This document shows, one piece after another, positions 1-9,741 of a stretch of 56,650 bases of DNA. Origin of the DNA: Trichormus sp. M33_DOE_039 (lineage in GTDB: Bacteria; Cyanobacteriota; Cyanobacteriia; Cyanobacteriales; Nostocaceae); the NCBI GenBank assembly GCA_015296085.1, contig DVDT01000051.1, positions 1 through 56,650 on the forward strand, written 5' to 3'. A model generated the notes under the pieces. The model was not told the origin of the DNA, made no database searches, and saw nothing but the letters and a program-made list of their open reading frames with translations. Each line of letters starts with the position of its first letter. The first letter of the stretch is position 1. The translations under genes were made by a program, and so were the position numbers.

Positions 1-68
1 TACCATTGCGCTTCAAATGCTTGACAAAAATCATCTACATGGCAAAACAAAGCATCTAAACTAAACAT
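1..68 (-). pseudogene. IS982-like transposase, N-terminal end only (runs off the window)
   Basis: The complement reads ATG at 68-66 and stays open to base 1, giving 22 residues beginning MFSLDALFCHVDDFCQ. That pattern (short Leu-rich start, then V-D-D-F-C-Q-x-F) is what I know from the N-terminus of IS982-family transposases. The gene continues beyond the left edge, so I cannot say whether it is intact. A 20-bp terminal repeat lies at 121-140, 52 bp upstream of the ATG, where an element end is expected. Partial by window truncation rather than shown to be broken. Confidence 0.6.
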
Positions 69-120
69 AGGACAGGTTGCTGGATTTAACGCTATTTTCA
101 GCTTACTACCTGTCCCTTTC

Positions 121-140
121 CTTATCCCGAACTCAGGTTA
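121..140. repeat. Terminal inverted repeat of an IS982-like element (inner end)
   Basis: CTTATCCCGAACTCAGGTTA. Its exact reverse complement, TAACCTGAGTTCGGGATAAG, occurs at 56511-56530. Placed just upstream of the transposase start at 68, it marks the insertion-sequence boundary; bases to the right (141 onward) are chromosomal. Confidence 0.65.
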
Positions 141-288
141 AGTAAGTAGCAGCAGAGAGTAAATATGAGTATTTATTTGATAATTTGGCAGTACATAGAT
201 GCGTTTATTAGTGCTTGATATATATCAGAATTAGGTGGAGATAGTATAATATTCTTACAAATTTGGTACCACAAAGTATATATACCAA

Positions 289-3200
289 TTACACGCTAAC
301 AAACTGATTTTTATCAAATTTTTCTGTATTCATTAGTTGCTCAACAGTGGACAGTAACTCATGCTCCAAATATGGCTTAGTCAAGTAGCCTTTTGCACCT
401 AATTCTTGGGCTAGTTGACGATGTTTTTCGGCACTTCGAGAAGTAAGAATGACTACAGGAGATTTGGAAAAATTGGGGTTATGTCGAATCTGGGTTAATA
501 ATTCAAAGCCATTCATTCGCGGCATTTCTAAGTCAGAGATCACAACCTGGATTTGAGGGTATCTTTGTAACTGCTCTAAAGCTTCTATGCCATTTTGAGC
601 TTGTATTACTTGATAACCAGATTTTTGCAGAGTTAAAGAAACAGTCTGCCGTAAACTAATGGCATCATCTACTACTAAAACTACTCCTTGTGATTTTTGT
701 GTTGCTTCTAGAGATTGACTAGCTGCTTCTTCTTGATGAGGGTTTATAGGTTTAGAAGCAGTCAGTAATGGCATTGATTTCAGAGTAGAATCTGAGGCTG
801 TCAAAGTGATATTATTTGGAATACTAGCTTCTGGTAATGCAGCTATATCCAATGTGGCTTGCATCTCAATAGACTGTAATAATAAAGTGCCATCAATTAC
901 CAAGATGAGAGTGCCATTAGCCAAACTACTACAACCATAAATATATTTTGGGGAGGCGATCGCATTTCCTACAGGTCTAATTACTAGTTCTTGTTCACCA
1001 ATAATTTGGTCAACTTCTAAAGCAAACACACCATGATTGTGTTTGAGTAATAACACAGGATTATTCATCACTTCTGTGTTATTTTCAGGTAGTAATTTTT
1101 TATTACCAATACTTGGGGCTAAAGAACCATTATACGACATCAAATCCGACAATTGGTAAAGGCTAACCATAGTTTCATCATTATCTGTATGCCAATGTAA
1201 AACTCTTTTGTCTTCAAATTCTTGTATCTGCTGTGGTGAGGGAATAATAATTTTTTCGATACTGTCTAATAGTAAAGCGTAAACAACGCCACCAGCCTGA
1301 ACTAACATTAATTGGTCAGTAGTCATAGAAAAAGGAATTTTCAAAATAAAAGTTGTGCCTTGATCGGGTTGAGATTGTACGGAGATGGAGGCGTTTAGTG
1401 TTTGTAATTGATTACGTACAATATCTAATCCCATTCCTCGTCCAGAAATTTCACTTACCTGATCAGCAGTGGAAAATCCGGGTGTGAACATAACATCTAA
1501 CAAATCTGATTCATCCCAAGGAGTATTTTTGGGGTGTAGATTTAGCGCATCAGCTTTTTTACGAATTTTCTCTAAATTCAATCCTTGTCCATCATCTCGA
1601 ACTTCGATTACTGTTTGACTACCTTGATGGTAAGCACAAATCTCGATGACACCGATTTCTGGTTTACCTCGTTCCCGACGAACTTGCTGCGACTCAATCC
1701 CGTGGTCGAAAGCATTACGCACTAATTGTAGTATTGGGTCGTATATTTTTTCTGCGATCGCTTTATCTATCAGTAAACCTGTACCAGTCAGTCGCAATTC
1801 CACCCGTTTTTGATAAACATTACCCAGTTGTTTCACCATCTGGGGAAAACGATTCAATATATTACCTAAAGGTAACATTCTAGCTGCGACTAAATTGTCT
1901 AGCAAATTTAAAGCTAAATTTTGTTTTTTATCACTAATTTGGGCTGCTTGTTTTAATAGTAAGTCAATTGATTCTGTCGTTTCTTGTAATTGCAGCGTCT
2001 CTTCTAAAGCTTCATGCAAGGTTAAATGAAATTCTGTATATACATCCATTTCCAAAGAATCAAATTTCACAGATGCAAAATTTTGTGTGTGATGTGATAA
2101 CAAACTGTGCATCTGTAATGGTAAATCACGTAATTGATTGAGAGTTTCTTGATGTCTACTCAATTGTTGAGATAATCTATCTAAAATATCTTGAATTTGT
2201 TCATCGTTTAAAGCTCGACGTTTTTGGTAAACCAATAACTCCCCAGCCAGATAGTTAATCCGTTGAAGTTTATCTACATCTACACGCACAAATGAATTGG
2301 GTTGATTTTTTTTATTGTGAGTAATCTGAGATTTTTCTGCTATTGGTTCATTAACAACATCAATTGCTGTCTCTATAATATCTATATTTGTTGGCGCAAT
2401 AGTAGCTAATGCTTGATCAATATTTTGATGCTCTTGAAGTGACTCGTATTCCTCATTTATGATATCTTGCTTAGTTTCTACTCCCCATATTGTTTCCAAC
2501 AGATTAGAATCTAGGACAGTATTTGTTTTGGATATTTGTTTAACAACTAATAGTTCTTGCAATTTGGGGCTATCAGACCAATTTTTTTCTTGGGAATTCA
2601 CGGGGGAATATTTCTTATATTCTGTTGCCAATAACCCAATTTTATTTTGTATAGCTTTAATAAAAGCAAGACGATTCTCAGACTTTTGCTGAAAATATTG
2701 AAATTTAGCCACAGCCATGAGAATAATCAAAATTATACCTTGGCGATACAGGCAAAGACTCTCACTTTCAGTATCATTGCGAATAAATGTTAAAAATTTA
2801 TTTAGCCAACTCTCTACATAACTTAGATAGTTTTCACCTTCATAATTAGAAATTAACATATCCAAATTCATTTCTGAGGTTGGTATTTCCATTTCATGGT
2901 TAAACCAACCAAATATATAATGTAAAACTTTTAAATAAAATTTAGCTGTTGTTGGCTGGATACAATTATTTTGATTATTATCACCTGTAATTAAAAATTT
3001 ATAAAAATCATGTTCTAAATCTAAAAATTTCAGATTTAGCAATTCTGTAATCGGTGTTTGTGTTGCTGGGTATGAGTGATTGATTGTAGCAACTGTCAGT
3101 TTTTGTAAAGCAATAGAAGGATTACCACCACGAATGCGATCGCCTGCTAATACCTCTATTTGTGATTGCTTCAAATCAGCCAAAGCAGTTTCTGCAATCT

Positions 3201-3873
3201 GACGTACTTGCTGAGGATTAGTTTGCAATGCGGCTAAAATCGCTTTAGCAATTTCACCAAAGCCTGGTAAATTTAAAGATTCTGCTAACCCAAAAAATAC
3301 TTCGGCTTCAGCGGTCAAAAAATCTCTTAATTGAACGTTGTCAGATATATTATTAATAGCAACGCTAATACTTTCTATGCGTTGGTTAACTCCAGTTTCA
3401 AATATAGACTGTACAATATCAAAGCCTAATTCTTCAGAAGTAGGAATATGCGTATTATCACCAAATTTATCACCTATTTTTGCCTGAATCTGAGCAAAAA
3501 TGTCAGTAGCTCTTTGTAAAATTTCTTCTTGATTAATTAGATTATCTGTGATTTCTGAAGTTAAAGCTAAACTTAAACATTCGTAAGCTTGATATAAAAG
3601 TGAATTTAATTCAAAATCTATAATTATATCTGGATTATATAAAGATTTAAATACATCTTCTAAAGAGTGAGCTATTTTATTAATTAAATCTAAGCCAACA
3701 GTAGCTGCGCCACCTTTAATTGTATGAGTTGCCCGCATTAAGTTATGCACTTTATTCGTGCTATGACTTTCTGATAAACTCAACAATTCTTGTTCAATAG
3801 TTTGCAATAATTCAGGAGCTTCTGCTAGGAAATAAATATAGCCCTGTTCACGAATCTCAGCATCTGTAATCAT
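289..3873 (-). CDS. pixL: Hybrid CheA-type histidine kinase/response regulator (PixL/HmpE type)
   Basis: Central kinase of a chemotaxis-like system; passes phosphate from its own His to CheY-like regulators of the type IV pilus/phototaxis machinery. The 1194 residues read: Hpt domain with HTIKGGA (His50); long linker; CheA dimerisation and ATPase region with N box LVRNAFDHG, G1 box VRDDGQGL and G2 box SGRGMGLDIV; CheW-like domain that couples to receptors; C-terminal receiver (about 1070-1185) with VVDDA, phospho-acceptor Asp in ISDLEMP and the TKP lysine. It is the last gene of a five-gene minus-strand operon, about 200 bp after the receptor gene. No CheR or CheB is present, as usual for cyanobacterial loci of this kind. 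The family is sure; the pix rather than hmp/ptx name rests on the photoreceptor next door. Confidence 0.9.
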   Translation of the reverse strand: MITDAEIREQGYIYFLAEAPELLQTIEQELLSLSESHSTNKVHNLMRATHTIKGGAATVGLDLINKIAHSLEDVFKSLYNPDIIIDFELNSLLYQAYECLSLALTSEITDNLINQEEILQRATDIFAQIQAKIGDKFGDNTHIPTSEELGFDIVQSIFETGVNQRIESISVAINNISDNVQLRDFLTAEAEVFFGLAESLNLPGFGEIAKAILAALQTNPQQVRQIAETALADLKQSQIEVLAGDRIRGGNPSIALQKLTVATINHSYPATQTPITELLNLKFLDLEHDFYKFLITGDNNQNNCIQPTTAKFYLKVLHYIFGWFNHEMEIPTSEMNLDMLISNYEGENYLSYVESWLNKFLTFIRNDTESESLCLYRQGIILIILMAVAKFQYFQQKSENRLAFIKAIQNKIGLLATEYKKYSPVNSQEKNWSDSPKLQELLVVKQISKTNTVLDSNLLETIWGVETKQDIINEEYESLQEHQNIDQALATIAPTNIDIIETAIDVVNEPIAEKSQITHNKKNQPNSFVRVDVDKLQRINYLAGELLVYQKRRALNDEQIQDILDRLSQQLSRHQETLNQLRDLPLQMHSLLSHHTQNFASVKFDSLEMDVYTEFHLTLHEALEETLQLQETTESIDLLLKQAAQISDKKQNLALNLLDNLVAARMLPLGNILNRFPQMVKQLGNVYQKRVELRLTGTGLLIDKAIAEKIYDPILQLVRNAFDHGIESQQVRRERGKPEIGVIEICAYHQGSQTVIEVRDDGQGLNLEKIRKKADALNLHPKNTPWDESDLLDVMFTPGFSTADQVSEISGRGMGLDIVRNQLQTLNASISVQSQPDQGTTFILKIPFSMTTDQLMLVQAGGVVYALLLDSIEKIIIPSPQQIQEFEDKRVLHWHTDNDETMVSLYQLSDLMSYNGSLAPSIGNKKLLPENNTEVMNNPVLLLKHNHGVFALEVDQIIGEQELVIRPVGNAIASPKYIYGCSSLANGTLILVIDGTLLLQSIEMQATLDIAALPEASIPNNITLTASDSTLKSMPLLTASKPINPHQEEAASQSLEATQKSQGVVLVVDDAISLRQTVSLTLQKSGYQVIQAQNGIEALEQLQRYPQIQVVISDLEMPRMNGFELLTQIRHNPNFSKSPVVILTSRSAEKHRQLAQELGAKGYLTKPYLEHELLSTVEQLMNTEKFDKNQFVSV

Positions 3874-3984
3874 AAATTTAGGGGTGTAAACGTGTAAGGG
3901 TATAAGGGTGTAGGGCTTTAAGTGGAGTAATTAAGAGGAGATTTATATCCCCTCTTAACTATCTACTTCTCCTGCCTCCTGACC

Positions 3985-4060
3985 CTTCAATTTTAGATTT
4001 GTGATTTCAAATTTTAGATGGGATTGAATAATCCAAAATTCAAGATCTAAAATTATTCTG
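3985..4060. repeat. Degenerate intergenic A/T-rich repeat (TTTTAGAT units)
   Basis: The gap between the receptor and kinase genes contains repeated ATTTTAGAT/ATCTAAAAT words in both orientations. Similar words recur at 30140-30172. They look like dispersed cyanobacterial intergenic repeats; no function visible. Confidence 0.4.
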
Positions 4061-4073
4061 CCTTCTGCCTCAT

Positions 4074-7000
4074 TTAACTAACTTTAAACTTACTAGCAGT
4101 TGTTAACAAGTTTTGTGCCATATCCGATAGATCCTGGAATACAGCCGCTATTTCTTGAGATTCACCAAAAGTTTTGTTAGCAATTTCTGCAACATCTTTC
4201 ATGGAGTTAGTGACAGATACTGACTGTCCCATTTGTTTTTGAGTAGAATCAGTAATCTGGTTAATTAGCTGACTAATTTCCGCAGTAGCAGAAACGATCG
4301 CATTTAAGTTTTGCCGAGTTTCATTGACGAAGTTTGTACCTTCGACTACTTGCTGAATACCAGTTTCCATTGCTACTGCTACTTCCCCAGTTTCCTCTTG
4401 AATCTCTTGGACTAATTTTTCAATTTCAATAGTAGCGGCGGCAGATTGGCGAGACAAAGAACGGACTTCATCTGCTACCACTGCAAAGCCTTTGCCATAT
4501 TCCCCGGCGCGTGTGGCTTCAATGGCGGCGTTCAAAGCTAGTACGTTGGTTTGAGTAGCAAAATTACTAATCAAATTCACGACTTTAGAAATTTTCTGTG
4601 AAGACTCACCTAGGCGTTTAATCTTTTTGCTGGTTTGAGCCACAGTTTCGCGAATTGCTTGAATTGCTTGTACCGTCTTGTTCATGGCTGCATCACCGAC
4701 TTCAACGGTTTGGTTGGCTTGCTTAACTGCTACCTGAACTAATTCAGCACTACCTACTACAGCTTGAGTAGCATTAAGCATCTGTTGAATTTCACTCAAA
4801 GCCAGATTGATTTCGTCAGATTGTTGTTGAGCTAAATTATTTAATCCTGCAAGGGAAGCATTACTGGTGCTAGACGTTTGGGCAACTTTTTGAGCAGATG
4901 TCTGTACTTGTAGTACGATTTGCCGCAGTGCTTGCAGGGTATTGTTATAAGCATCAGCAATTGTACCTAGTTCATCTTCCGTAATTGGTGCGCGTACCGT
5001 TAAATCACCATTCAGGGCTGGTCTCACAGCTGTCAACAGTTGAATAGAACGTTGTTGCAACAATTCTTTAGCAGCTTTATCCCGCGCGGCTGCTTCTGCA
5101 AGTTGAGCTGATTGTGTCTGGAGTTGCTGCAAATATTCGGTTTGTTGTAATGCTAATCCTAGTTGGTCACCAATTCTCGCTAACAAGGCCACTTGTGATT
5201 CTTCCCAATCACGCACACCGGAATTTTGATAGGCTGCTAATAGTCCCCACAATTTTTCCCCAAAGAAAATCGGCACGATAATGTAAGCTCTGACTTCAAA
5301 CTGCTCTAGAATCTCTAAGTGGCAGGCAGCATGACCAGCTTCATAAACATCATTGACAACATAGTTTTCACCTTTGGCGTATCGACCCCCTTGAGTTTCT
5401 TGGATGTAGGTATCTTCCCAAACAGTTCTGATATCGGGGCCGACTAATTTCACCCAATTATGACCAACGGATTCAGCGACAAATACTCCGCCCCAATCTG
5501 GGTTGAAACGAAAAATTGCCACGCGATCGCATTTCAATAATTGCCTGACTTCTTGGGTACTAATCTTGAAAATTTCTTCTAAATCTGAAGCTTGGCGGAT
5601 ACGGTTGACTATCTTAGTCAAGGATTTTTCTTGTTCTGCTATCTGAGTTAATTTTTCAGTTTTAATTCTCGCCTCTTCTAGATAATCTAGTTGTGATTTA
5701 GCTAGGCTAAATTGCCCAGCAATTTGAGTTAAAAAATTGACTTCCCATGTTTGCCATTCGCGGGAACTAGTGTTTTGATATACTGCTAATAGTCCCCACA
5801 ATTTTTCGTCGAAAAAGATAGGAACAATTATGTATGCTTTGGCTTCAAATGCCTCCAATATATCAATATGACATGAAGCTAAACCGATTTTATAGATATC
5901 ATTGACGACATGATTTTCCCCTCTGACATATCGACCTCCCTTAGTGTCTTGGAGGTGAGTATCGTTGAGAACAGTTTGGAGATCAGCCCCTACTAATTTT
6001 GTCCAACCTTGACCAACTGACTCTGCCACAAACACACCACCCCAATCAGGTGTAAACTGGTAAACAACCACGCGATCGCATTTTAAAGATTGGCGAACTT
6101 CTTGAGTGGTAGCTCTAAAAATACTATCTACATCTTGTGCTTGGCGAATGCGATTAACTATCTTAGTAAAAGCTTTTTCTTTTTCAGCAATTTGAATCAA
6201 TTGTTCAGATTGCATTCGCATTTGTTCCAGATATTCTGCATGGGCGATCGCTACACCAAACTGCAACCCAATCTGACTCAGAAAGTCAACTTCCCACTCT
6301 AGCCAAGTACGAGTACCAGAGTTTTGATAAGCCGCTAATAGACCCCATAAATTTTCCCCTGTAAATACAGGAACGATCATATAAGCTTTTGCTTCAAATC
6401 TTTCTAAAATTTCTAGGTGACAAGGAGCATGATTCGTTTTGTACAGATCGTTAACGACAAAGTTTTCTTGATGGCGATAACGTCCCCCTTCTGTCTCTTG
6501 AAGGTAGGTATCTTCCCAAATTGTTTTGATTCCTGGAGCTACTAGTTTCACCCAACCATGTCCTACAGATTCCGCCACAAATTCTCCACTCCAATCGGGG
6601 TTGAAGCGATAAAGGGCGACGCGATCGCATTTTAATAATTGGCGGACTTCCTGAGTGGTGGTTTGAAAGATTTTGTCAATGTTTGATGTCCGTAAAATCT
6701 TATCAACAACTTTTCCTAATGATTGTTTAGACTGGGTGTGTAATTGCAATTCTCGGTGAAATTCAAACGCTTGTAATCTGTAAGTTAATTCTGTGGCAAC
6801 TTGCGATAATAAGGTAATTTCTACTTCTTGCCATTGCCTAGCATAAGCACAACTATTAACAGCCAGTATTCCCCATACTTTACCTGCAATAACAATGGGT
6901 AAACTTAAACTATCTTTAATTTGAAATTTATCTAATAGTTGTTTTTGATAGGGAGTAAGTTGTATTTGGTTAATATCCTCAATGGCTACAGGTTCTACGT

Positions 7001-7385
7001 AGTCGTAATTTGTATGTAAACCAAACATAATACCTGGGAGAATTTCACCCAAAGTTGGAGTCCAACCCAAGTTTCTCGATTCTGCTAAAACTGTGCCACT
7101 GTCAACAGAGTTAAATTGATAAATTAAGGCGCGATCGCAGATAATTTTTTCTCTCACTTTCCCCACAGTCACTTTTAAGACCGTATCTAAATCAGTTGCT
7201 TGACGCATATGATTGATAATATCTTGTAACTGCTGTCGCCAAGTTTTAAATTCCTGAGCGAGTGCATCTGATACTTCTTGCTTATAATTATCGTTTAAAG
7301 TAACATTATCTTTAGTTTTTTCTATTGGTTCTACTTTAGCAATTGAATGCTCATTATCATGGTTTTTATGATAGGTTATTGCCAT
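4074..7385 (-). CDS. pixJ: Soluble methyl-accepting photoreceptor with four GAF domains, three with the bilin-binding Cys-His motif
   Basis: Receptor of the operon; 1103 residues without an obvious membrane segment, so probably cytoplasmic. GAF1 spans about 55-205 and lacks the Cys-His pair. GAF2 (about 235-385), GAF3 (415-565) and GAF4 (595-745) are close repeats, each with a W-x-K-L-V segment, a GGRY segment and the canonical cyanobacteriochrome Cys-His: Cys322 (APCHLEIL), Cys505 (ASCHIDIL), Cys688 (AACHLEIL). A HAMP-like segment (about 780-835) and a methyl-accepting signalling domain with tip [18 protein letters not shown] follow. The layout recalls AnPixJ, whose GAF domains bind phycocyanobilin and sense red/green light. 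SD GAGG stands 8-11 bases before the ATG. Inferred role: light input to CheW/CheA for pilus-based phototaxis. Confidence 0.88.
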   Translation of the reverse strand: MAITYHKNHDNEHSIAKVEPIEKTKDNVTLNDNYKQEVSDALAQEFKTWRQQLQDIINHMRQATDLDTVLKVTVGKVREKIICDRALIYQFNSVDSGTVLAESRNLGWTPTLGEILPGIMFGLHTNYDYVEPVAIEDINQIQLTPYQKQLLDKFQIKDSLSLPIVIAGKVWGILAVNSCAYARQWQEVEITLLSQVATELTYRLQAFEFHRELQLHTQSKQSLGKVVDKILRTSNIDKIFQTTTQEVRQLLKCDRVALYRFNPDWSGEFVAESVGHGWVKLVAPGIKTIWEDTYLQETEGGRYRHQENFVVNDLYKTNHAPCHLEILERFEAKAYMIVPVFTGENLWGLLAAYQNSGTRTWLEWEVDFLSQIGLQFGVAIAHAEYLEQMRMQSEQLIQIAEKEKAFTKIVNRIRQAQDVDSIFRATTQEVRQSLKCDRVVVYQFTPDWGGVFVAESVGQGWTKLVGADLQTVLNDTHLQDTKGGRYVRGENHVVNDIYKIGLASCHIDILEAFEAKAYIIVPIFFDEKLWGLLAVYQNTSSREWQTWEVNFLTQIAGQFSLAKSQLDYLEEARIKTEKLTQIAEQEKSLTKIVNRIRQASDLEEIFKISTQEVRQLLKCDRVAIFRFNPDWGGVFVAESVGHNWVKLVGPDIRTVWEDTYIQETQGGRYAKGENYVVNDVYEAGHAACHLEILEQFEVRAYIIVPIFFGEKLWGLLAAYQNSGVRDWEESQVALLARIGDQLGLALQQTEYLQQLQTQSAQLAEAAARDKAAKELLQQRSIQLLTAVRPALNGDLTVRAPITEDELGTIADAYNNTLQALRQIVLQVQTSAQKVAQTSSTSNASLAGLNNLAQQQSDEINLALSEIQQMLNATQAVVGSAELVQVAVKQANQTVEVGDAAMNKTVQAIQAIRETVAQTSKKIKRLGESSQKISKVVNLISNFATQTNVLALNAAIEATRAGEYGKGFAVVADEVRSLSRQSAAATIEIEKLVQEIQEETGEVAVAMETGIQQVVEGTNFVNETRQNLNAIVSATAEISQLINQITDSTQKQMGQSVSVTNSMKDVAEIANKTFGESQEIAAVFQDLSDMAQNLLTTASKFKVS

Positions 7386-7461
7386 TTGATCAACCTCAAT
7401 TAATGATGAATTTAATAAATTAGTACTAACTAATTTATTGTAGTGATTACCAAAATTTCAA

Positions 7462-7935
7462 TTAGTTATGATGAGTATATACGGGTGAATTAAGAATAAT
7501 CTCAGCATCTAGATTAAAGATCATTTTCTCTTCATCGTTAATGAAGTATCCTTGTATAAAGGGTGATATTGATGGAGAGAATAATTCCACAGATGGTGCT
7601 TTCATTTGATGGATATCGAACAACTCAATATCCATCAATTGCCTAACTAGTAAACCTAAATACTTACCGTTTTCTTCTAGTACAATCGCCATCATTTTAG
7701 CAAGCATATTGGCTGTTTGTGACAATGGCGGATAACCAAGCATCTCATCGAGATCTACTAACCACAACATTTCATCACGCCAGTTATAAACACCCACAAT
7801 ATAACTAGGCATCTGAGGTACACCACATATATCGCCTAAAGATATTTGCAAAACTTCTGTGATATGTTCTAAAGAAATTACTGCTCTATCTCGAACTCCT
7901 AAGTTAAAACTTAGAAATTTTTCTTGATTTTCCAA
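7462..7935 (-). CDS. pixI: CheW-like adaptor (PixI type)
   Basis: A single CheW domain fills all 157 residues. CheW proteins bridge the receptor signalling tip and the CheA kinase. Visible family features are the opening FLSFNLGVRDRAVISLEHI, the central YIVGVYNWRDEMLWLVDLDEML (the G-V-x-N-x-R-x-x-x-L pattern) and a later AIVLEENGKYLGLLV strand. The gene lies 76 bp upstream of the receptor and 29 bp downstream of the CheY-like gene, consistent with one transcript. The C-terminal tail is slightly longer than a minimal CheW. Confidence 0.85.
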   Translation of the reverse strand: MENQEKFLSFNLGVRDRAVISLEHITEVLQISLGDICGVPQMPSYIVGVYNWRDEMLWLVDLDEMLGYPPLSQTANMLAKMMAIVLEENGKYLGLLVRQLMDIELFDIHQMKAPSVELFSPSISPFIQGYFINDEEKMIFNLDAEIILNSPVYTHHN

Positions 7936-7964
7936 AATTATTTTCCTTTGATTGTCAGAAATAA

Positions 7965-8327
7965 TTATTTCACAAATTTTTTCAGCGTTAATACCAACTC
8001 TTCCTGGTTAATTGGTTTAGAGAGATACGCTTCTGCGCCTAGCATATTGCCCCAAATTTTATCTACATCGCTATTCTTAGTAGAACAAAAAACGACTGGA
8101 ATCTTACTCGTATCAGGATTATTCTTCAGTTCTCTACAAATTTCAAACCCACTTTTACCGGGTAGAATCACATCCAAAAAAATTAAATCTGGTTTATTGT
8201 TGTCTATTTGTGTTTGAGCTTCTTCACTACTTGTTGCACTTATTACAGAACAACCCGCCTGTTGTAAATAACGGCTAAGAATTTCCATATCAGTTAAGCC
8301 ATCTTCAATCACTAAAACAATAGCCAT
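7965..8327 (-). CDS. pixH: CheY-like single-domain response regulator (PixH type)
   Basis: A stand-alone receiver of 120 residues. It has the acidic pair in VIEDG (Glu8-Asp9), the phospho-acceptor Asp52 in IFLDVILPG, a Thr/Ser-type site in VVFCST and the conserved Lys in SKP. It has no output domain, so it probably acts by protein contact with the pilus motor or as a phosphate sink for the CheA hybrid. It lies second in the operon, 217 bp after the PatA-like regulator gene and 29 bp before cheW. PixH and HmpB occupy this slot in related loci. Confidence 0.85.
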   Translation of the reverse strand: MAIVLVIEDGLTDMEILSRYLQQAGCSVISATSSEEAQTQIDNNKPDLIFLDVILPGKSGFEICRELKNNPDTSKIPVVFCSTKNSDVDKIWGNMLGAEAYLSKPINQEELVLTLKKFVK

Positions 8328-8544
8328 AGCAATTCCTTAATTATTTCTTATCAATTGATCGGCATAAATTCATTACTATTAAAGCCATATTAAAATAGCT
8401 TTTTAGTTTGTTATTATTTTGGTAGTTCAAGGGTAAATTTGGCTCAGAAAAAATACTTATTTTTAAGTTTCTTTATTTTCTTTTAAAAAGAGATTGTGAA
8501 TAACTAAAGCTCAATTTAAAAATAATTTAGATACTATTTAGTTG

Positions 8545-9741
8545 CTATGCTATACCTTTAGGAGCAACATCTAAGCAGGTTTGACTGTGCATAGGAGATG
8601 GTATTTTAACTGATAAATATTTACGTAAAATACTCATTACCTTATCTGTATTCACCGGTTTAGTCAGAAAATCAGTCGAGCCAACAACTTTAGCTCGAAC
8701 TCTATCTAACAATCCGTCATTACCTGTTAAGATAATCACAGGTGTATTAGTAAAAGTTGAAATGCGTCGCAACTGGGTGCAAATTTCATAACCACTAGCA
8801 ACAGGCATAATCAAATCTAAAAAAACCAAGTCGGGTTTTTCTTGAATAAGAATTGGCAAAGCCTGTACTGCATCTTGAATTTTAATAAACCTCAATCCAT
8901 GCGAGGTAATAATATCCTCCAGCATTTTACAAACTTGAGGACTGTCATCTACGCAAGCGATTAAGGGTGCATGAGCTTTTTTCGGCGGTGCAGAAATCGA
9001 GTTATTTGGAGATTGTGCTAAAACTAAGGGTAAATCTGGTACTTCCACTAACTCGATAATACCTTTAAGGACATAAGGAAGTAGAGAACGAGACACAGGT
9101 AAAACATTCTGTTTCATTTTGGCCGCTAACTCTCGCAGTGTCAGTCTGCCATTAATCAAAGTTACAAAGTTTTTGTATACTGGTGGACTTACTAGTTCTT
9201 GTAGCTGTTCTGGTCTTCTAATTACTGGTGCTAATTCAGGAAAAACATTTGCTAACCCGGCTTGTGTCCACAGATTCCATGAATCTTGCATTTGTTTCAT
9301 GGACATATCTGCACTTGTGAAACTCATAGGTGCTTCTAAGATCACCTCTTGATTCCGTTCACATTTGACAGCAACAAACTTGGTCTGTTGGGCTAAATCA
9401 AATAAAAGTTCTGCTAAAGTGTTCTCGACAATAGCATTAATTTGTTCTCTTTGAATTTTTTGTTTTTTATACAAAATTTCTAAAAGCCGATAATCCCAGT
9501 AACCAATTGCTATATCTTGTTGGCGCAACTGTATTTTATCCACATTAATTTGTGGACAATATTGAGCCATAAATCTCCGCCATCGCCGAAAAGGATGTGT
9601 TCCTCCTGTCGCCCAGACTATCCGTCCTAAACGATAGTAGAAAGTCCATTGATGCCCCTTTGAACTACTAAGAATTAACTGTCCGTTATATTGCAGGTGT
9701 GTGCAAGTTTTAAATTCATCGAGAATTTTGTTAGATTCCAT
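8545..9741 (-). CDS. pixG: PatA-like response regulator: PATAN domain plus C-terminal receiver (PixG type)
   Basis: First gene of the operon, 398 residues. The N-terminal 240 residues match the PATAN/DUF4388 pattern: a short beta-rich start (YNGQLILSSSKGHQWTFYYRLGRIVWATGG) and then a helical region with ALLFDLAQQ-like sequence. The C-terminal receiver (about 258-378) has ACVDDS, phospho-acceptor Asp309 in VFLDLIMP, ILTGND and the TKP lysine. PatA itself affects heterocyst pattern; PixG/HmpA paralogues head phototaxis operons, and the neighbours favour that role here. Nearly 1 kb of gene-free DNA lies upstream and should hold the operon promoter. Confidence 0.85.
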   Translation of the reverse strand: MESNKILDEFKTCTHLQYNGQLILSSSKGHQWTFYYRLGRIVWATGGTHPFRRWRRFMAQYCPQINVDKIQLRQQDIAIGYWDYRLLEILYKKQKIQREQINAIVENTLAELLFDLAQQTKFVAVKCERNQEVILEAPMSFTSADMSMKQMQDSWNLWTQAGLANVFPELAPVIRRPEQLQELVSPPVYKNFVTLINGRLTLRELAAKMKQNVLPVSRSLLPYVLKGIIELVEVPDLPLVLAQSPNNSISAPPKKAHAPLIACVDDSPQVCKMLEDIITSHGLRFIKIQDAVQALPILIQEKPDLVFLDLIMPVASGYEICTQLRRISTFTNTPVIILTGNDGLLDRVRAKVVGSTDFLTKPVNTDKVMSILRKYLSVKIPSPMHSQTCLDVAPKGIA

